Shown one piece after another: positions 10,297 through 20,330 of a stretch of DNA of 21,384 nt (the first letter of the stretch is position 1; every line of letters starts with the position of its first letter). A program made the position numbers and the translations under genes. The notes beneath the pieces are model-generated. The model ran no database searches. It saw only the letters and a list, made by a program, of their open reading frames with translations, and was not told the DNA's origin. The DNA is from Alectoria sarmentosa (taxonomy: Eukaryota > Ascomycota > Lecanoromycetes > Lecanorales > Parmeliaceae). The stretch lies in contig WOGZ01000457.1 of the NCBI GenBank assembly GCA_009733775.1, forward strand, positions 1 to 21,384, read 5' to 3'.

Positions 10297-10886
10297 ATGT
10301 CTGGGGTAGCCACTAAGCCAGCAATCTACTTTGGCAATTTTGTAGTCACAGCACAGGTTCATTTCAAGAGCTCCAATCCACCAAGAAAACCTCCTCTGAT
10401 CTTACTCTTAAGGTCTTTCATCTTACGCCGCATTCATTCGCTTTGGTGAACTTGAAGCCTCTACTCCCTGGCCATGTTCTTGTGTCTCCTAGGCGGGTCA
10501 CTCCTAGGCTTTCTGACCTTACCCATACCGAGCTGACGGATCTCTTCCTTACCGTCCAACGAGTTGGCCGCATGATTGAACGGGTCTACGATGGAACAAG
10601 TCTCAACATAGCCATGCAAGATGGCGCTGATGCCGGCCAGAGCGTACCACATGTCCATACACACGTAATACCTAGGGGAAAGGCGGACTTGGACGATAGG
10701 GGCGGGTCTGACGCGATTCACCATATGCTGGAAGGCGAAGAAGGCAACGTGGGAAAACACCTTCGGGAATGGTCCGAGTATAGGCCACGATTTCCCAAAA
10801 TCGACGATGAGGGGAGAAAGCCGAGGAGTAAGGAGGAGTTGGCCGAGGAGGCTCAGAGACTTGCGCAAGAGATGGAAAATGAATGA
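10297..10886 (+). CDS. FHIT/Hnt2-type HIT hydrolase (dinucleoside polyphosphate hydrolase)
   Basis: Two exons, 10297-10356 and 10413-10886, with a 56-nt phase-0 intron, encode 177 residues. Exon 1 gives the N-terminal strand AIYFGNFVVTAQ, and exon 2 continues VFHLTPHSFALVNLKPLLPG, the normal FHIT arrangement. The histidine triad is HVHTHV with His100, His102 and His104; His102 would be the nucleophile by family analogy. The Gln before it (SVPHVH context, preceded by GQ) fits the FHIT branch. These enzymes hydrolyse Ap3A or Ap4A to AMP plus ADP or ATP. The 3' part, EGRKPRSKEELAEEAQRLA, is a charged helix common in fungal members. The donor GTTCAT is less typical than its neighbours' donors. 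The stop lies 132 bp from the stop of the convergent kinase gene. Confidence 0.93.
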
Positions 10887-11018
10887 GGTTATAACGATTT
10901 TTGCGCTGTGAAAGAGAGATACACATAGATGTGGCTTCAGCCCGTGGAGAAACTCACAGGTACGTCCCGAAGAGTTTGTTCCAGGAACCCGAGGACATAG
11001 TCTCACGAAGCGGCTATC
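10887..11018. other. Short convergent intergenic region
   Basis: Only 132 bp separate the stops of the HIT gene (plus) and the kinase gene (minus), so their 3' UTRs probably overlap. No AATAAA is visible for the HIT gene. Confidence 0.5.
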
Positions 11019-12193
11019 TCACATCTTTACAACTTCTCTAATTCTTCTGTCCCTCCCTATGACAAGCCTCAATTGCCTACCTTTCCCTTTGTCGAAGGTA
11101 CCTCTCCTCAGGTTGCTCGTAAAGAGCTCATATGCTGGGTAATCTATTGTATTCAGTTGCAGCTAGGATTGGGGGAGGACTTAGCATACAGCTGTTCACA
11201 AAGTCAACAACTTGGTTGTCAGCCATTCCCGAACCCTTAATTTCGCGAAGCTTTCTCTCGCTTTGAGACCTCCACTCATAGACGAACATTGGATCTTCAG
11301 CGTCGAGATGGATCAATGAATCCAGCTGGTCCGTCAGCTGATCATACCTTCGCAAAGCTTCATTCACGAAGTCCACGTTCTCTAATTTGTTCCATCCAAG
11401 GCGTCCAACGTAGACGCCTTTCTCTCTTTCTCTCACGGCACCTTCCCACTGTCTCACCAGGTCTCCTCTCGGCAACGCTCGGAAGCCTACGCACCAGCCT
11501 TCGAAGATTACCACCTCCGTCTTATGTCCCCTATCTCGATTAACCTCTGCCCACTCCTCTTTTGGAACTCTATCCCCTTGCCCTTTATATGCACTCTTGT
11601 CATACCTAGGAATCTTGGTCACATTACCTTGTTGAAGGTCGGAGAATAGAGAAAGGGCCAGGGGAAGATCGTGAGTAGATGGTTGGCCGCGATGTTGGAT
11701 CAGAGGATTGGAGGGATGAGAAGCAGCAAGCTCGGATTGCAGATCGTGGGTCAAGTAAAGATCATCGATAGAAAGGACTATTGTCGATAGAGAATGTGGA
11801 GGTTGGCGTAGCTTTTCAGCAAGCGTCGAAACCTGCAAGAAGAGAAAGTTCAGACATAGGCAGTGAAAATCGGGAATCATGAGATGAACCATTGACAACT
11901 GTTCAGAGCCAAAGATGAACGAACACAGAGAGGCTAGGAAGCTAAGAGCGGGGGAATGTAAAGGGTAGCGATGAAGGCGCGCAATTCATTGTTTGATGAT
12001 TCAATCCATCATCGGTCTACATTGTATGTTGACTGCCACTTGGACTTACCAAAGTAGTCTTCCCTGAACCCTGTGCGCCGTTGACTCCGACGAACATGGG
12101 AGATTGATGAGCATCATCAGATGACATTGTACTCATGCAATCAAGGATGAAGGGAATACAATGGGCTGACTTGTCATCTACAACCCCAGACAT
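11019..12193 (-). CDS. Tda10/D-glycerate 3-kinase-like P-loop kinase
   Basis: Exons (minus, in order): 12193-12050, 11832-11190, 11143-11019. Phases close to give 303 residues. The start ATG at 12193 gives MSGVVDDKSAHCIPFILD, matching the family N-terminus; the in-frame codon at 12274 is TTG. The Walker A motif GAQGSGKT is at residues 39-46 and is followed directly across intron 1 by LVSTLAEKL. Further motifs are SIDDLYLTHD (69-78), IPRYDKSAYKGQGDR and FEGWCVGF, the last two characteristic of Tda10 and glycerate kinases. The 46-nt last intron joins DFVNS to YYPAYELFTSNLRRG, ending in RQLRLVIGRDRRIREVVKM. The family resembles plant D-glycerate 3-kinase. The yeast protein is an ATP-binding kinase-fold protein of unclear substrate. 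Intron 1 (217 nt) is much longer than the other introns but contains no needed exon. Confidence 0.92.
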
Positions 12194-12539
12194 GTCGATG
12201 CATACGAATGGAACGGCAACCTTCGGGCAAGCTCTAGGGAAAAGTGGCAGTTTGAGGAGTGGAAACCTTCCCAATTTGACGCCAAAACTGGCTACCCACC
12301 CGGCACCACCGGAATAATGTGTTGTCCTCGATCAATATGTTGCGGTGAAATCGTCAATCGGCGCAAGTAGTCCTCGCTGATATTGCTTTTGTCTGAATTA
12401 TTGGAGGAGTGGTACAATAATAATAGTCATTCATGAGGAATGCCCGCAGAGCTAAGGCCACCCGGGGTTCTGAACCAAAAACCATGCCTCATTAAGTAAG
12501 TTCTCGGCCTCGGGTGCCATCCCGAGACTTTTTTTCGGG
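12194..12539. promoter_or_regulatory. Kinase gene upstream region and right edge of gene island
   Basis: Normal-composition DNA upstream of the Tda10-like gene, presumably its promoter and 5' UTR. I see no other gene. GC-rich palindromic words occur at 12466-12476 (GGTTCTGAACC) and 12509-12526. From about 12530 the composition falls quickly into the AT-rich block, with an intermediate zone to about 12640. Confidence 0.5.
12509..12526. repeat. Small perfect inverted repeat at the island boundary
   Basis: CTCGGG-TGCCAT-CCCGAG forms a 6-bp GC stem with a 6-base loop, followed by seven T at 12529-12535. It lies within 30 bp of the AT-rich block, so it may belong to the end of a repeat element. 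In a nuclear genome the terminator-like look should not be taken literally. Confidence 0.4.
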
Positions 12540-14640
12540 TTTAAAATTATCTTCAGTGTTGAACATTTATCAACTTCGTCAACAATTTGAAAGAAAAACC
12601 CTTAACTCCGCAATCTCGAAGGGATTTCTTTTTTATAAAACTTAAACATTTTAATGTTTCACTTCTCTCGAATTGAATTTTTATTAAACTTTATAATTAT
12701 TGTTTTAAATATATAATATATATAAAAAATCGCTTACGAGATATTTACTAAATGCGATATTTTTGAAAATATTTAAATTCTTTATTAACAATTCGACTTT
12801 AATCGCTCGTTGAAAAACAAAAAAATTTATTTTTTATTTTTTATTTTATTATTATTTTATTATTTCTTCGTTTTTCGATATTAATAATAAAAATAATAAT
12901 TATAACGTTCGCATTTAATAATAATTTTAATTTTTTAACGAATATTAAAAATAATTTTTTAACGTAATTTTATAAATTAAAAAATATATTTTTTAAATTA
13001 ATATTAAAGTATATTAATTATTATTTTTTTAAAATATTTAAAACGTTTATTTTTCGTTTTTATTATCTTATATTATTTCTTTATTTTATTAATAATAATA
13101 AAATTATAATAAATTATTTATTCGCATAATGAAAATAATAATAATTACGATTTAAATAACATTTTTTAAAAATATATTAATTTTAGATTTTTTATTTTTA
13201 ATTTAAAGCACAACTTTTTATAATTTTAAATATAATTTATATTTTAATAATACGTAAACTTTTATATTAATTTCGAATTTATAAAAATATTACGATTAAT
13301 TTTAATATATAATATTAATAATAATTGAAAAATTATTTAAATTTACGTATTTTATTTTCATTTATATAAATATTATCTTTTAAATTTTATTTAAAATTTT
13401 ATATTTATAAAATATTTAATAATTCGATTTTTAATTTCTATTTTTTTTATTGATTTATTAACTTTTTTAAAATTTATAAAATATTATTATCTTATTTTAG
13501 ATTTTTAATACGTGTTTCATTTTATCTTTTTAATACGCGAGTCGATTAAATTTAACGCGACTTAATATTATTTATATAAATTATTTATTATATTTATTAT
13601 TTCGTTTATATCGAAATATAAAGCATTTAAAATTATTTTAATTTTTTAATATAAAATTACTTTATTTATAATTTTATTTATTTATTATTTTAAATCGATA
13701 AATTAATTTTTAAAATGTGATAAATAATAATAAATCGAGATTTTTTTTTTTTTTTTTTTCATTATTCGATGTTTCTTTTAATTATTAAATCGATTTTTTC
13801 GTTTTTTAAAATTTTATAACAAATTGAAATTCAAAAAATTTCGATTTAACGTTTTAAAGTTTAAAAAAACCGAATAGTTTTTATTAATATATATTAATTT
13901 AATCGATATTAAAAATAATAAACGTTATAAAAAATTAATTATTATAAGCGAAAGTTTGAATAATATTATATTTAAAATAATATTTAATAATTATAAACTA
14001 AATTTATTATATAAAACGAACGTAAAGAGAAAAAAGAAAAATAATACTTTTTACGCTTAAATATCTTTCGTAATTCGAACGCTAAATCGAATGCGATTAG
14101 CGCGATATTTAATTAATTAAGATAAAGAAACTTAATCGTTTAAAATTAAGATTTAAATAATTTGAATAAAAATGACATTCGAATAATTAAAGTGAATATA
14201 ATTTAAATTTTTTAATAAAAACGTGTTTTCGAATCGTGATAATATTTCTTTTTTAAGATTCAAATTTTTATAAAAACTAAATTCGAATAAAAAGAAGAGT
14301 GAAATTTCGAAAATTATATTAAAAACTATTTTTTATACACATTAAGTGCACATTAAAATATTATTAATATATAATTAATAAATATATATAAAAGTTTATA
14401 TAATTAATAAAAAAAATTCGAAATATATATAATCGATTATAAGATTTATAAGAGTCGTTTTATAATAATTTTTTTAATAATAATATTTAAAATATGCTTT
14501 TAAAATCGATTTATAAAGTTTTCGAATTTTCTTAAAATACGAATAAAATGTTTTTCGAATCATTATTAACATCTTTATCGATATCGAATTGCGAATCGTT
14601 AAGATTTTTTTTAAATAATTTTTATATTGCAAGTTTTTTA
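12540..14640. repeat. AT-rich RIP-degraded block, 3' side of the gypsy element and older repeats
   Basis: No gene is recognisable. The first ~100 bp are only partly mutated; the rest is extremely AT-rich with frequent CpG. Segment 13543-13567 matches the left flank (1163-1187) apart from three transitions. A 19-T run lies at 13741-13759. The 3' LTR of the minus-strand gypsy element would be expected roughly in 14000-14600, but I could not identify it. Confidence 0.6.
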
Positions 14641-14699
14641 ATTATGAGATTTTTAATATAAAATACGTTTATAATATAAATAATATTGCGCATATATTT

Positions 14700-14807
14700 A
14701 AAAAACTTAATTTTAAATAATTTATTATAATTAGTTTATTTAATTTTATAATAAAATTATTCGCGAACGATTTAAGAATATATAATTATATTTATTTCAT
14801 AATTTTC
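14700..14807 (-). pseudogene. Chromodomain remnant of gypsy integrase C-terminus
   Basis: In the frame starting at 14807 the translation begins ENYEINIIIYS, followed after a stop by IVRE, a stop, FYYKIK, a stop and TNYNKLF. This fits the chromodomain pattern (Y-E-V-E-x-I-L-D-x-R ... YLVKWKGY ... TWEP), with expected Trp codons now stops and Gly now Asn. Chromodomains at the integrase C-terminus define chromoviruses and can direct insertion to heterochromatin. It is in the same frame as the GPY/F-like part at 14999-14884. Confidence 0.65.
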
Positions 14808-14883
14808 GTATAAATTAATGTTTATGATAAAGAAAAATATAAATAAAAGTAATATTTATTTTAAAAGAAAATCATTTGCGATG

Positions 14884-14999
14884 AGACGCAAAAAATCAAT
14901 ATAAAAAATATTATCATAATTTCAATCGATTGAAAGTTTAAAACGATAAATATAAAAACTTATAATTTTTATAATTTTAAAAAATTCTTCAAATTTATT
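14884..14999 (-). pseudogene. GPY/F-like integrase C-terminal region remnant
   Basis: The frame from 14999 reads NKFEEFFKIIKIISFYIYRF and ends in IFYIDFLRL near 14884. This matches the gypsy integrase tail pattern K-x-x-GPFxIxxxIxxxAYxLxLP ... IHPVFHVxxLxL, with Gly-Pro and Ala codons altered. Confidence 0.65.
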
Positions 15000-15239
15000 A
15001 AAAAGCTTTTTTATACGACTTTTTATAATTATAAAAATTTTAACGTTTAATTAAATTTCATCGTTTTTTTTATATTTAAATTTAAATTAACGATATCGAT
15101 TAACAAATTTTACGTGTGAAATTTAAATTTAAATTATTTATTTTTCGAAGATTTTAATTAATAATCGATTAAATTTATTAATAATAAAAATCGAATTATT
15201 ATAAAATCTTAAAAATTAAAAATTTAAACGTAAATTTTA

Positions 15240-16000
15240 TTCGAAATTAAGAAAAAAAAAATTATTTAATAATTTTTAATGCGTAATTATCAAGCTTAAT
15301 CGTTTTGCAAAAACGTAACATAAATTTGAAAATATTATTTTAAAATAACATTAATTCGTTTCGTTTAATTATTAATTTCAAAATAAATAATAATAAAAAG
15401 ACGTATTTGAGTATTAATAAATTAATATAATTTAAATTAAAAATTCGATTTAAATTAAGTTTCTCGATCGATAATAATAAAAATTCAAAATTCAAAATCT
15501 TTTTAAATTCAAAAATAAAACACACGAACGATTAATAAAACATTTATTTTTTATGAAAATATATTTAACTATTTTAAATAAAGAATTCATTATTATGAAA
15601 ATATTAATATATTATCGCTCGAAATAATCTTTATTATTAAATAAAACGATAATAAAATTTATTAAAATGTTTATTTATCGTCGATTGAATATTTTTAACA
15701 ATTTAAATTATTTATAATAATTTTGAATAAAACGTTTAACATCGTTCGAGAGATTAAGTTATTAATAAATGCGATAAACAATTTCGTATTATTTCGTTAT
15801 CTCGAAATGTCTTATATTAAAAAAATCGTAAATGAAAATAAATATATTAAAACGTAAATCATTATTGTCGAAAATGAGAAATTTATTTTTTTGAAAATAA
15901 ATGCGCTCGTTTCGTCTTTTTAATTCGATAAAAAAAAATTTAATTTGTAAACATTTATTTATAAGTTTTTAAAAATCTTTATAATTTATTTATTATTCAA
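15240..16000 (-). pseudogene. Gypsy integrase remnant (zinc-binding and catalytic core)
   Basis: Recognisable blocks on the minus strand: NNDLRFNIFIFIYDFFNIRH (HxxxHD-type region, about 15850-15790), then NDVKRFIQN near 15740. The catalytic-core block IIIDRET, stop, FKSNF, stop, lies at 15478-15437; it corresponds to IVSDRGTQF..S.FW, and the catalytic Asp codon GAT at 15469-15467 is intact. A block at 15385-15365 corresponds to HPQTDGQ. The frame changes at least twice across the domain, so indels are present. A 61-codon open frame at 15340-15525 lies in a different frame and is incidental. Confidence 0.75.
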
Positions 16001-16259
16001 ATAAATTTATTCGAGCGTAAGCTTTAAAATCATAATTTTATTAATTTTATTTTTTAATTTTATTTCTTAATTATTAATAATATCGTTTAAAATAATTTAA
16101 TAATTTTAAAAATATTAATAAAAATGAAAAAAAAAAGAATTTGAATTTAGGAATTGTTTTTAAGAATTTAAAATTCTGAATGTTTAAATTTTCGAGTTTG
16201 AAAATGATTTTTTATTAATATTAACGTTAATACTTTTTTTTATCTTTAAAAAAAATTTA

Positions 16260-16690
16260 AATTTATAAATTAAAACGTTTTCGCGTTAATTTAAATTTTT
16301 TAAACTTATAAATAATCTTAAAATTAAACTTAAAAAAAATTAAATTAATGTGTTTAACGACGATTAAAAAGTTTAATAATTATAAAATATTCGAAATTTT
16401 AATAATCGAAAAAAATAATAATGAATTATTTAATATTTTTTAATTTTAATCGTTATAATTTAAACGCGCGAATAATAATTAAAAGCTTTTTGTTATAAAT
16501 CTCATAATTGCATTTTATTAAAAACATCTTAATTGAGAAATAAACGATTAATTTAAAAATTTTATTTTTATTATATTAAGATATAACGCTTACGATTATA
16601 TAATTTAAAATATTAATCTTTATCACGATTTGCTTTTTCGAGTCGAAATATAATAAAATAAACGTCGAAATAAAAACGACTTTGAAATTA
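16260..16690 (-). pseudogene. Gypsy RNase H remnant
   Basis: In the same frame as the reverse transcriptase the translation contains VVFISTFILLYFDSKKQIVI (like AFTSAPVLxHFDPxxPIxV), then KINILNYIIVSVIS (like ETDASDYAIGGVLS, with the catalytic Asp region turned to Asn), YFSIKMFLIKCNYEIYNKKL (like FSRKMSPAECNYEIYDKEL) and LFNRR. RIP-type changes remove the likely active-site Asp, so the enzyme is dead. Confidence 0.85.
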
Positions 16691-16869
16691 TTAAAAACTT
16701 TTTAATATTTTAAAACTTATTTAAAAGAATTTTTTTTTGATTAATTAAATTAAATTTTTTATAAACTTAAAAAAGCTTCGAATAAAACGTTAATAAAAAT
16801 TAATAAAATTCAATTTTTTTTAAACGTTTTTAATTATTTTAAATATAAATTAATCGAGCACGATAAAAA

Positions 16870-17590
16870 CATTTTTTAAATTTATTTAAATATCTTTAAT
16901 AATAATAATTAAATCGAGATATTTAATTTCAATTACATTAAATAAGCATTTTTATATATCGATTTAAAACTTTGCTTCTCGAAAACGTGTTAAAATAAAA
17001 CGTATATATTTTAATTTTTTTTAATTTTATTATAAATTAAAATATCGTTAATATAAATAATATAAAAATTATCGAAATACTCGTATAATACATTATTAAC
17101 ATAATTTTAAAAAATGCAAAATGCGTCGCACAATTCGAAATTCATAATTAAAAACTTATAAAAATTATATTAAATGCGAAAAACAATTTTTCATTTTTCA
17201 TCTTCGATTATTTATAACATATTAAACGTTATTATAATTTTCAAAATTATATAAATTTTAATTCGATAAATATGCGAAAGAATTTCTTAAATTAAAAGTA
17301 ATAAATATCGATTTTTGATAATAACAACGTTAAAAACACGATAATTTATATAAAAACGAAATTTTAAATTAAATTTTCGCATAAAGAAAACAAATAACGT
17401 TATTAAAAACAAATTTAAATAAATAAATTCTTTAATAAGATTACTATCGAGATAATTTTTTAATATCTTAAATTCGTTTTAAAATATATTATATATAAAA
17501 TCAAAGCTTGATTTTTTATTAAATATTAATAAAATTTTATAATCGTTGAAACGATGAAAAAAGAATTTATCGATTTTTATATAAAAAAAT
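16870..17590 (-). pseudogene. Gypsy reverse transcriptase remnant
   Basis: One frame covers the whole domain: FFFHRFNDYKI (like LPPHRPYDHKI), NYLDSNLIKEFI, FRFYINYRVFNVVIIKNRYL (like LRxCxDYRALNxxTIKNRYP, around 17360-17300), then FRI, stop, YNFYKFLIMNFELCDAF (like FRTRYGHFEYLVMPFGLTNAP). The catalytic YxDD box is YIND at 17055-17044, followed by ILIYNK, so its first Asp is now Asn through one G-to-A change. Several Trp, Arg and Gln codons are stops. Identity as Ty3/gypsy RT is secure. Confidence 0.92.
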
Positions 17591-17599
17591 ACGTTAAAA

Positions 17600-17744
17600 A
17601 ATCGTGATATTTTAAAAACACAATAATGAAAAAATTTATTTAAATTTTTTCATTTAAAGTCTTTTCGATATCGTGTATATTTATTATAAAAAATTCAATT
17701 TAAGAATTTTTAACGAGTTAAATAAAAAAAGCGACGTTAATTAT
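17600..17744 (-). pseudogene. Gypsy protease-RT linker, RT side of the insertion
   Basis: In the frame beginning at 17744 the translation reads IINVAFFI, then after stops INIHDIEKTLNEKI and LKYHDFL. This matches the conserved linker of fungal gypsy polyproteins (INAAAF ... DIEKAL ... EYHDFLDVF). It joins, across the inserted LTR element, to the frame at 20021 and above. A 1-2 nt indel near 17590 shifts into the RT frame. Confidence 0.75.
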
Positions 17745-17749
17745 ATAAA
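17745..17749. repeat. Target-site duplication, left copy (ATAAA)
   Basis: ATAAA immediately precedes the first LTR. Five bp is the usual duplication size for LTR retrotransposons. In AT-rich DNA a chance match is possible, but the host reading frame rejoins here. Confidence 0.75.
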
Positions 17750-17921
17750 TGTTAAAGACTAAACGTAAAATTAAATAATATGAGTGTTTTAGTATAAATA
17801 GAATATTAACTATAATGTTTTTATTTAATAAAAGCATATATATATGTAAATCGTAAAATTTTGACGCGCTAAATCGATAATCGAATCGTGCGCTATAAAA
17901 AAAAAGAGTGAAATTATAACA
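17750..17921 (+). repeat. LTR 1 of nested element
   Basis: Begins TGTTA and ends TAACA. About 22 substitutions and one 1-nt indel separate it from LTR 2 (about 87% identity); all but one are transitions. Confidence 0.85.
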
Positions 17922-19547
17922 TTACTTTTCTTTTAAAAATATATCATATTTTTATGACTTTTTGATTGACGACGGCGAGATAACGATAGCGAGGTTTATA
18001 ATCACATTCACATTTATTATATTTATATCATATTTATTTTGCAAGCATATATATATGCGTGTTTTTTATTAAAGTCGAAATCGACGAAAACGCTCTCAGC
18101 ATTTAAACCTTTAACGATCGCAACAATGAGTCAAATTTTATAAAAAGTAACTTTCGACGTAATTAATAAAAGTGCGAACAAAAGCAAACAGGTGGGAAAT
18201 GATTTCGAAAAAAAAGTGTTAAATAATAAAATCGCATAATAATTGCTTTCAGAGTAAAAATTTGTTTATAACGCATTTTTCAAAAAATTCGAATAAGTTT
18301 AAATCGTTTAAAAACACAAAATTCGATATTTTATCAAATCGAGTATTAATTATAAACTAATCGAATGCAATTAAATTACGTTATAAATGTATTTAAAAAA
18401 TATAAAAATGTTGAAAATCACATAAATATAATAGATCGAGCGCAAATTTATGTTGCTATTTTTTTTCAATAGTTTTCTTTCTAACATATAATGTTTTGAT
18501 CTTTTTAAATAACAATAATATAAATTATTTACAAATCTCGATTTAATTGAATCGATGATTATATTTAAAACATTTAAAATATCGTTTTTTCTTTCTTAAT
18601 AATGCTTTAAATTCGTTCGAATATATAAACTTCGTAAAAATGTAATGATTAAAAACTCTCGTTTATCGATTTCTTTTACATTAAACAAAATTTAAAAACG
18701 CATATTTTAATCGCATTTTTATAATCGTTTCACATATTGATTATATGTGAATATAATTTCGTTTAAGATTTGAAAACGAAGTTTAAGATTAATAAATCGT
18801 TTTAAAGTGAAAATTTTATAATTTTCGATATAACTTAATGAGATTATAATAATTAAAAAGCGAGTATAAAATTTATTAAATGTTTCATTTTTAATATATT
18901 TTATAATTATTGCGAAATTATATAACTTCGCATTATATTTGATTAATTAATTAAATTCGTTAAATATAATATATAACTCTTTAAGCATTTTATATAATAT
19001 AATGTAAAAATTATTATTTATAAAATTTGCTCGTATCTTAAAAACGTTTAATGTCGTTTTTTTATAATAATCTCGAATATATTTTATTTTATCACGCTTT
19101 ATAAAATATAGCATAACGCTTTAACGAAATTTTGCGTTTAAATAAAATCGTTACTTATTTTATTTATCTTTATTATTATAAAAAAAAGAAACGTCGAAAT
19201 ATTTCTTATTTTTCTTAAATTTAATATATTGCGTAATAATCTTTTTCGTGAAAAGTTTTATCTTAATTAATATATTCTTCGCATCGAAATTTAAAGACTT
19301 TATAACTGTCTTTTTAACAATTAAAATTTTAATCTTTACTTTCAATTCTTTATTCTTTATCATTATAATTTTAATATTAAAACGATATAAATCTCGTGAC
19401 GTTTATAAACGTGCGATAATAATGTTAAGATCAAAAATCGTGATGTTAAAACCACGATTAATGATTTTCAGTTTTTGAATTCTCGTGAATTTTAAGATTT
19501 CTTTTTCATAATTCGAATTTATAATAAATAATCGAATAATCGTATTT

Positions 19548-19797
19548 TAAAACAAATAAACAAATAAAATAAATAAAAGATAATCGAATTGTTTTTATAA
19601 ATAAATACGCAAATAAATAACAATTATTCGAGATATTTTTATAAAAGTAAACAAATAAATAAATAAGCAAATAAACAAGCAAATAAACAAGTAAACGAAT
19701 TTTCGAAATCTCTTCGCAAATAAATAAACGAATAAATAATCGTTATTCGAGATATTTTCGTAAAAATAAATAAATAAATAAAATAAATAAAGCAAAT
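19548..19797. repeat. AAAT/CAAATAAATAAA-type low-complexity minisatellite inside the nested element
   Basis: Degenerate CAAATAAATAAA units are arranged in at least two ~105-bp higher-order copies. Each contains TTCGAGATATTTT (at about 19627 and 19746) followed by AAATAAATA runs. The open frame on the minus strand here (Phe/Leu/Tyr repeats) is a by-product of the repeat and not a gene. Confidence 0.75.
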
Positions 19798-19842
19798 AGT
19801 TAACAATAACTCGTTTACGACTATATTAAATAATTGATATTA

Positions 19843-20015
19843 TGTTAAAAATTAAACGTAAAATCAAATAATATGAGTGTTTTAATATAAATAAAAGATC
19901 AATTATGATGTTTTTATTTAATAGAAACATATGCATATATAAGTCGCAAAACCTTAACGCGCTAAATCGATAATCGAGTCGTGCGCTGTAAAAAAAAAAG
20001 AGTGAAATTATGACA
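19843..20015 (+). repeat. LTR 2 of nested element
   Basis: Begins TGTTA and ends TGACA, in the same orientation as LTR 1. Conserved blocks shared with LTR 1 include GCGCTAAATCGATAATCGA, and GTGCGCT followed by a poly-A tract and GAGTGAAATTAT. Confidence 0.85.
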
Positions 20016-20020
20016 ATAAA
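20016..20020. repeat. Target-site duplication, right copy (ATAAA)
   Basis: ATAAA immediately follows the second LTR and matches 17745-17749. Confidence 0.75.
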
Positions 20021-20330
20021 TTTCTAAAAATTTTAATATTAATAATTTTTAAATACGATTATAAAAAGATTTTTTAAATTCTCAAATAATGATTTTAAAG
20101 ACTTTCGTTTTAAGATTTTTTTAAATATTTAATTCGACGTTGTTTTGCTTTATATTATATATATTTTTTTTAAAAATAAGACGCTGAAAATAAAAAATTT
20201 CAAAAAAGTCATGAAAATGAATTCTTCGTCTTCGAATTTTAATCGATAAATTAACGTGTTTTTTCGAGAAAAATTTGAATCGAAACGTATTATTTTTTTA
20301 TTTTATTTAACTTTATAATTATATCGAAGT
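20016..20330 (-). pseudogene. Gypsy protease/linker remnant, upstream side of the insertion
   Basis: Minus-strand translation ends in LLILKFLEIYIINVA when read from 20050 to 20021, through one ATAAA copy, and on into 17744. Further upstream, FFSKKHVNLSIKIRRRRIHF at about 20266-20205 resembles the post-active-site part of gypsy proteases (xFAxxHxxPLxxLKxPR). The protease active-site triplet itself is not recognisable. Confidence 0.55.

Larger units (their letters stand above)
17750..20015. mobile_element. Nested 2.27-kb LTR element with ATAAA target-site duplication
   Basis: Two direct repeats of 172 and 173 bp (17750-17921 and 19843-20015) bound a 1921-bp interior. Both start TGTTA; they end TAACA and TGACA, the TG..CA inverted ends typical of LTRs. 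The five bases before the first (17745-17749) and after the second (20016-20020) are both ATAAA. The element sits inside the gypsy protease-RT linker. The interior is too short for a full gag-pol, and I recognise no polymerase motif. A frame at 18126 (plus) starts MSQIL, hits a TAA that could be a mutated Gln codon, then runs KVTFDVINKSANKSKQVGND; it may be a gag-like remnant. Primer-binding site and polypurine tract are not identifiable, so orientation is unknown. It is probably a non-autonomous or internally deleted element. Confidence 0.85.

Noticed and set aside
15340..15525. 61-codon minus-strand open frame in the AT-rich block as a small gene
   Set aside because: The IIIDRET..FKSNF integrase block lies on the same strand in another frame over the same bases; this open frame is incidental and low complexity.
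17750..17921. This direct repeat as an LTR of the gypsy element itself
   Set aside because: It lies between protease/linker and RT of the gypsy element, and pairs with 19843-20015 as ends of a separate insert with its own ATAAA duplication.
19160..19478. Overlapping 67- and 76-codon frames on opposite strands as genes
   Set aside because: Composition is Ile/Lys/Phe-rich as expected from AT-only DNA; there is no domain, and both lie inside the decayed LTR element.
19595..19795. Phe/Leu/Tyr-rich 66-codon frame as a membrane protein
   Set aside because: It is a translation of the AAATAAATA minisatellite.
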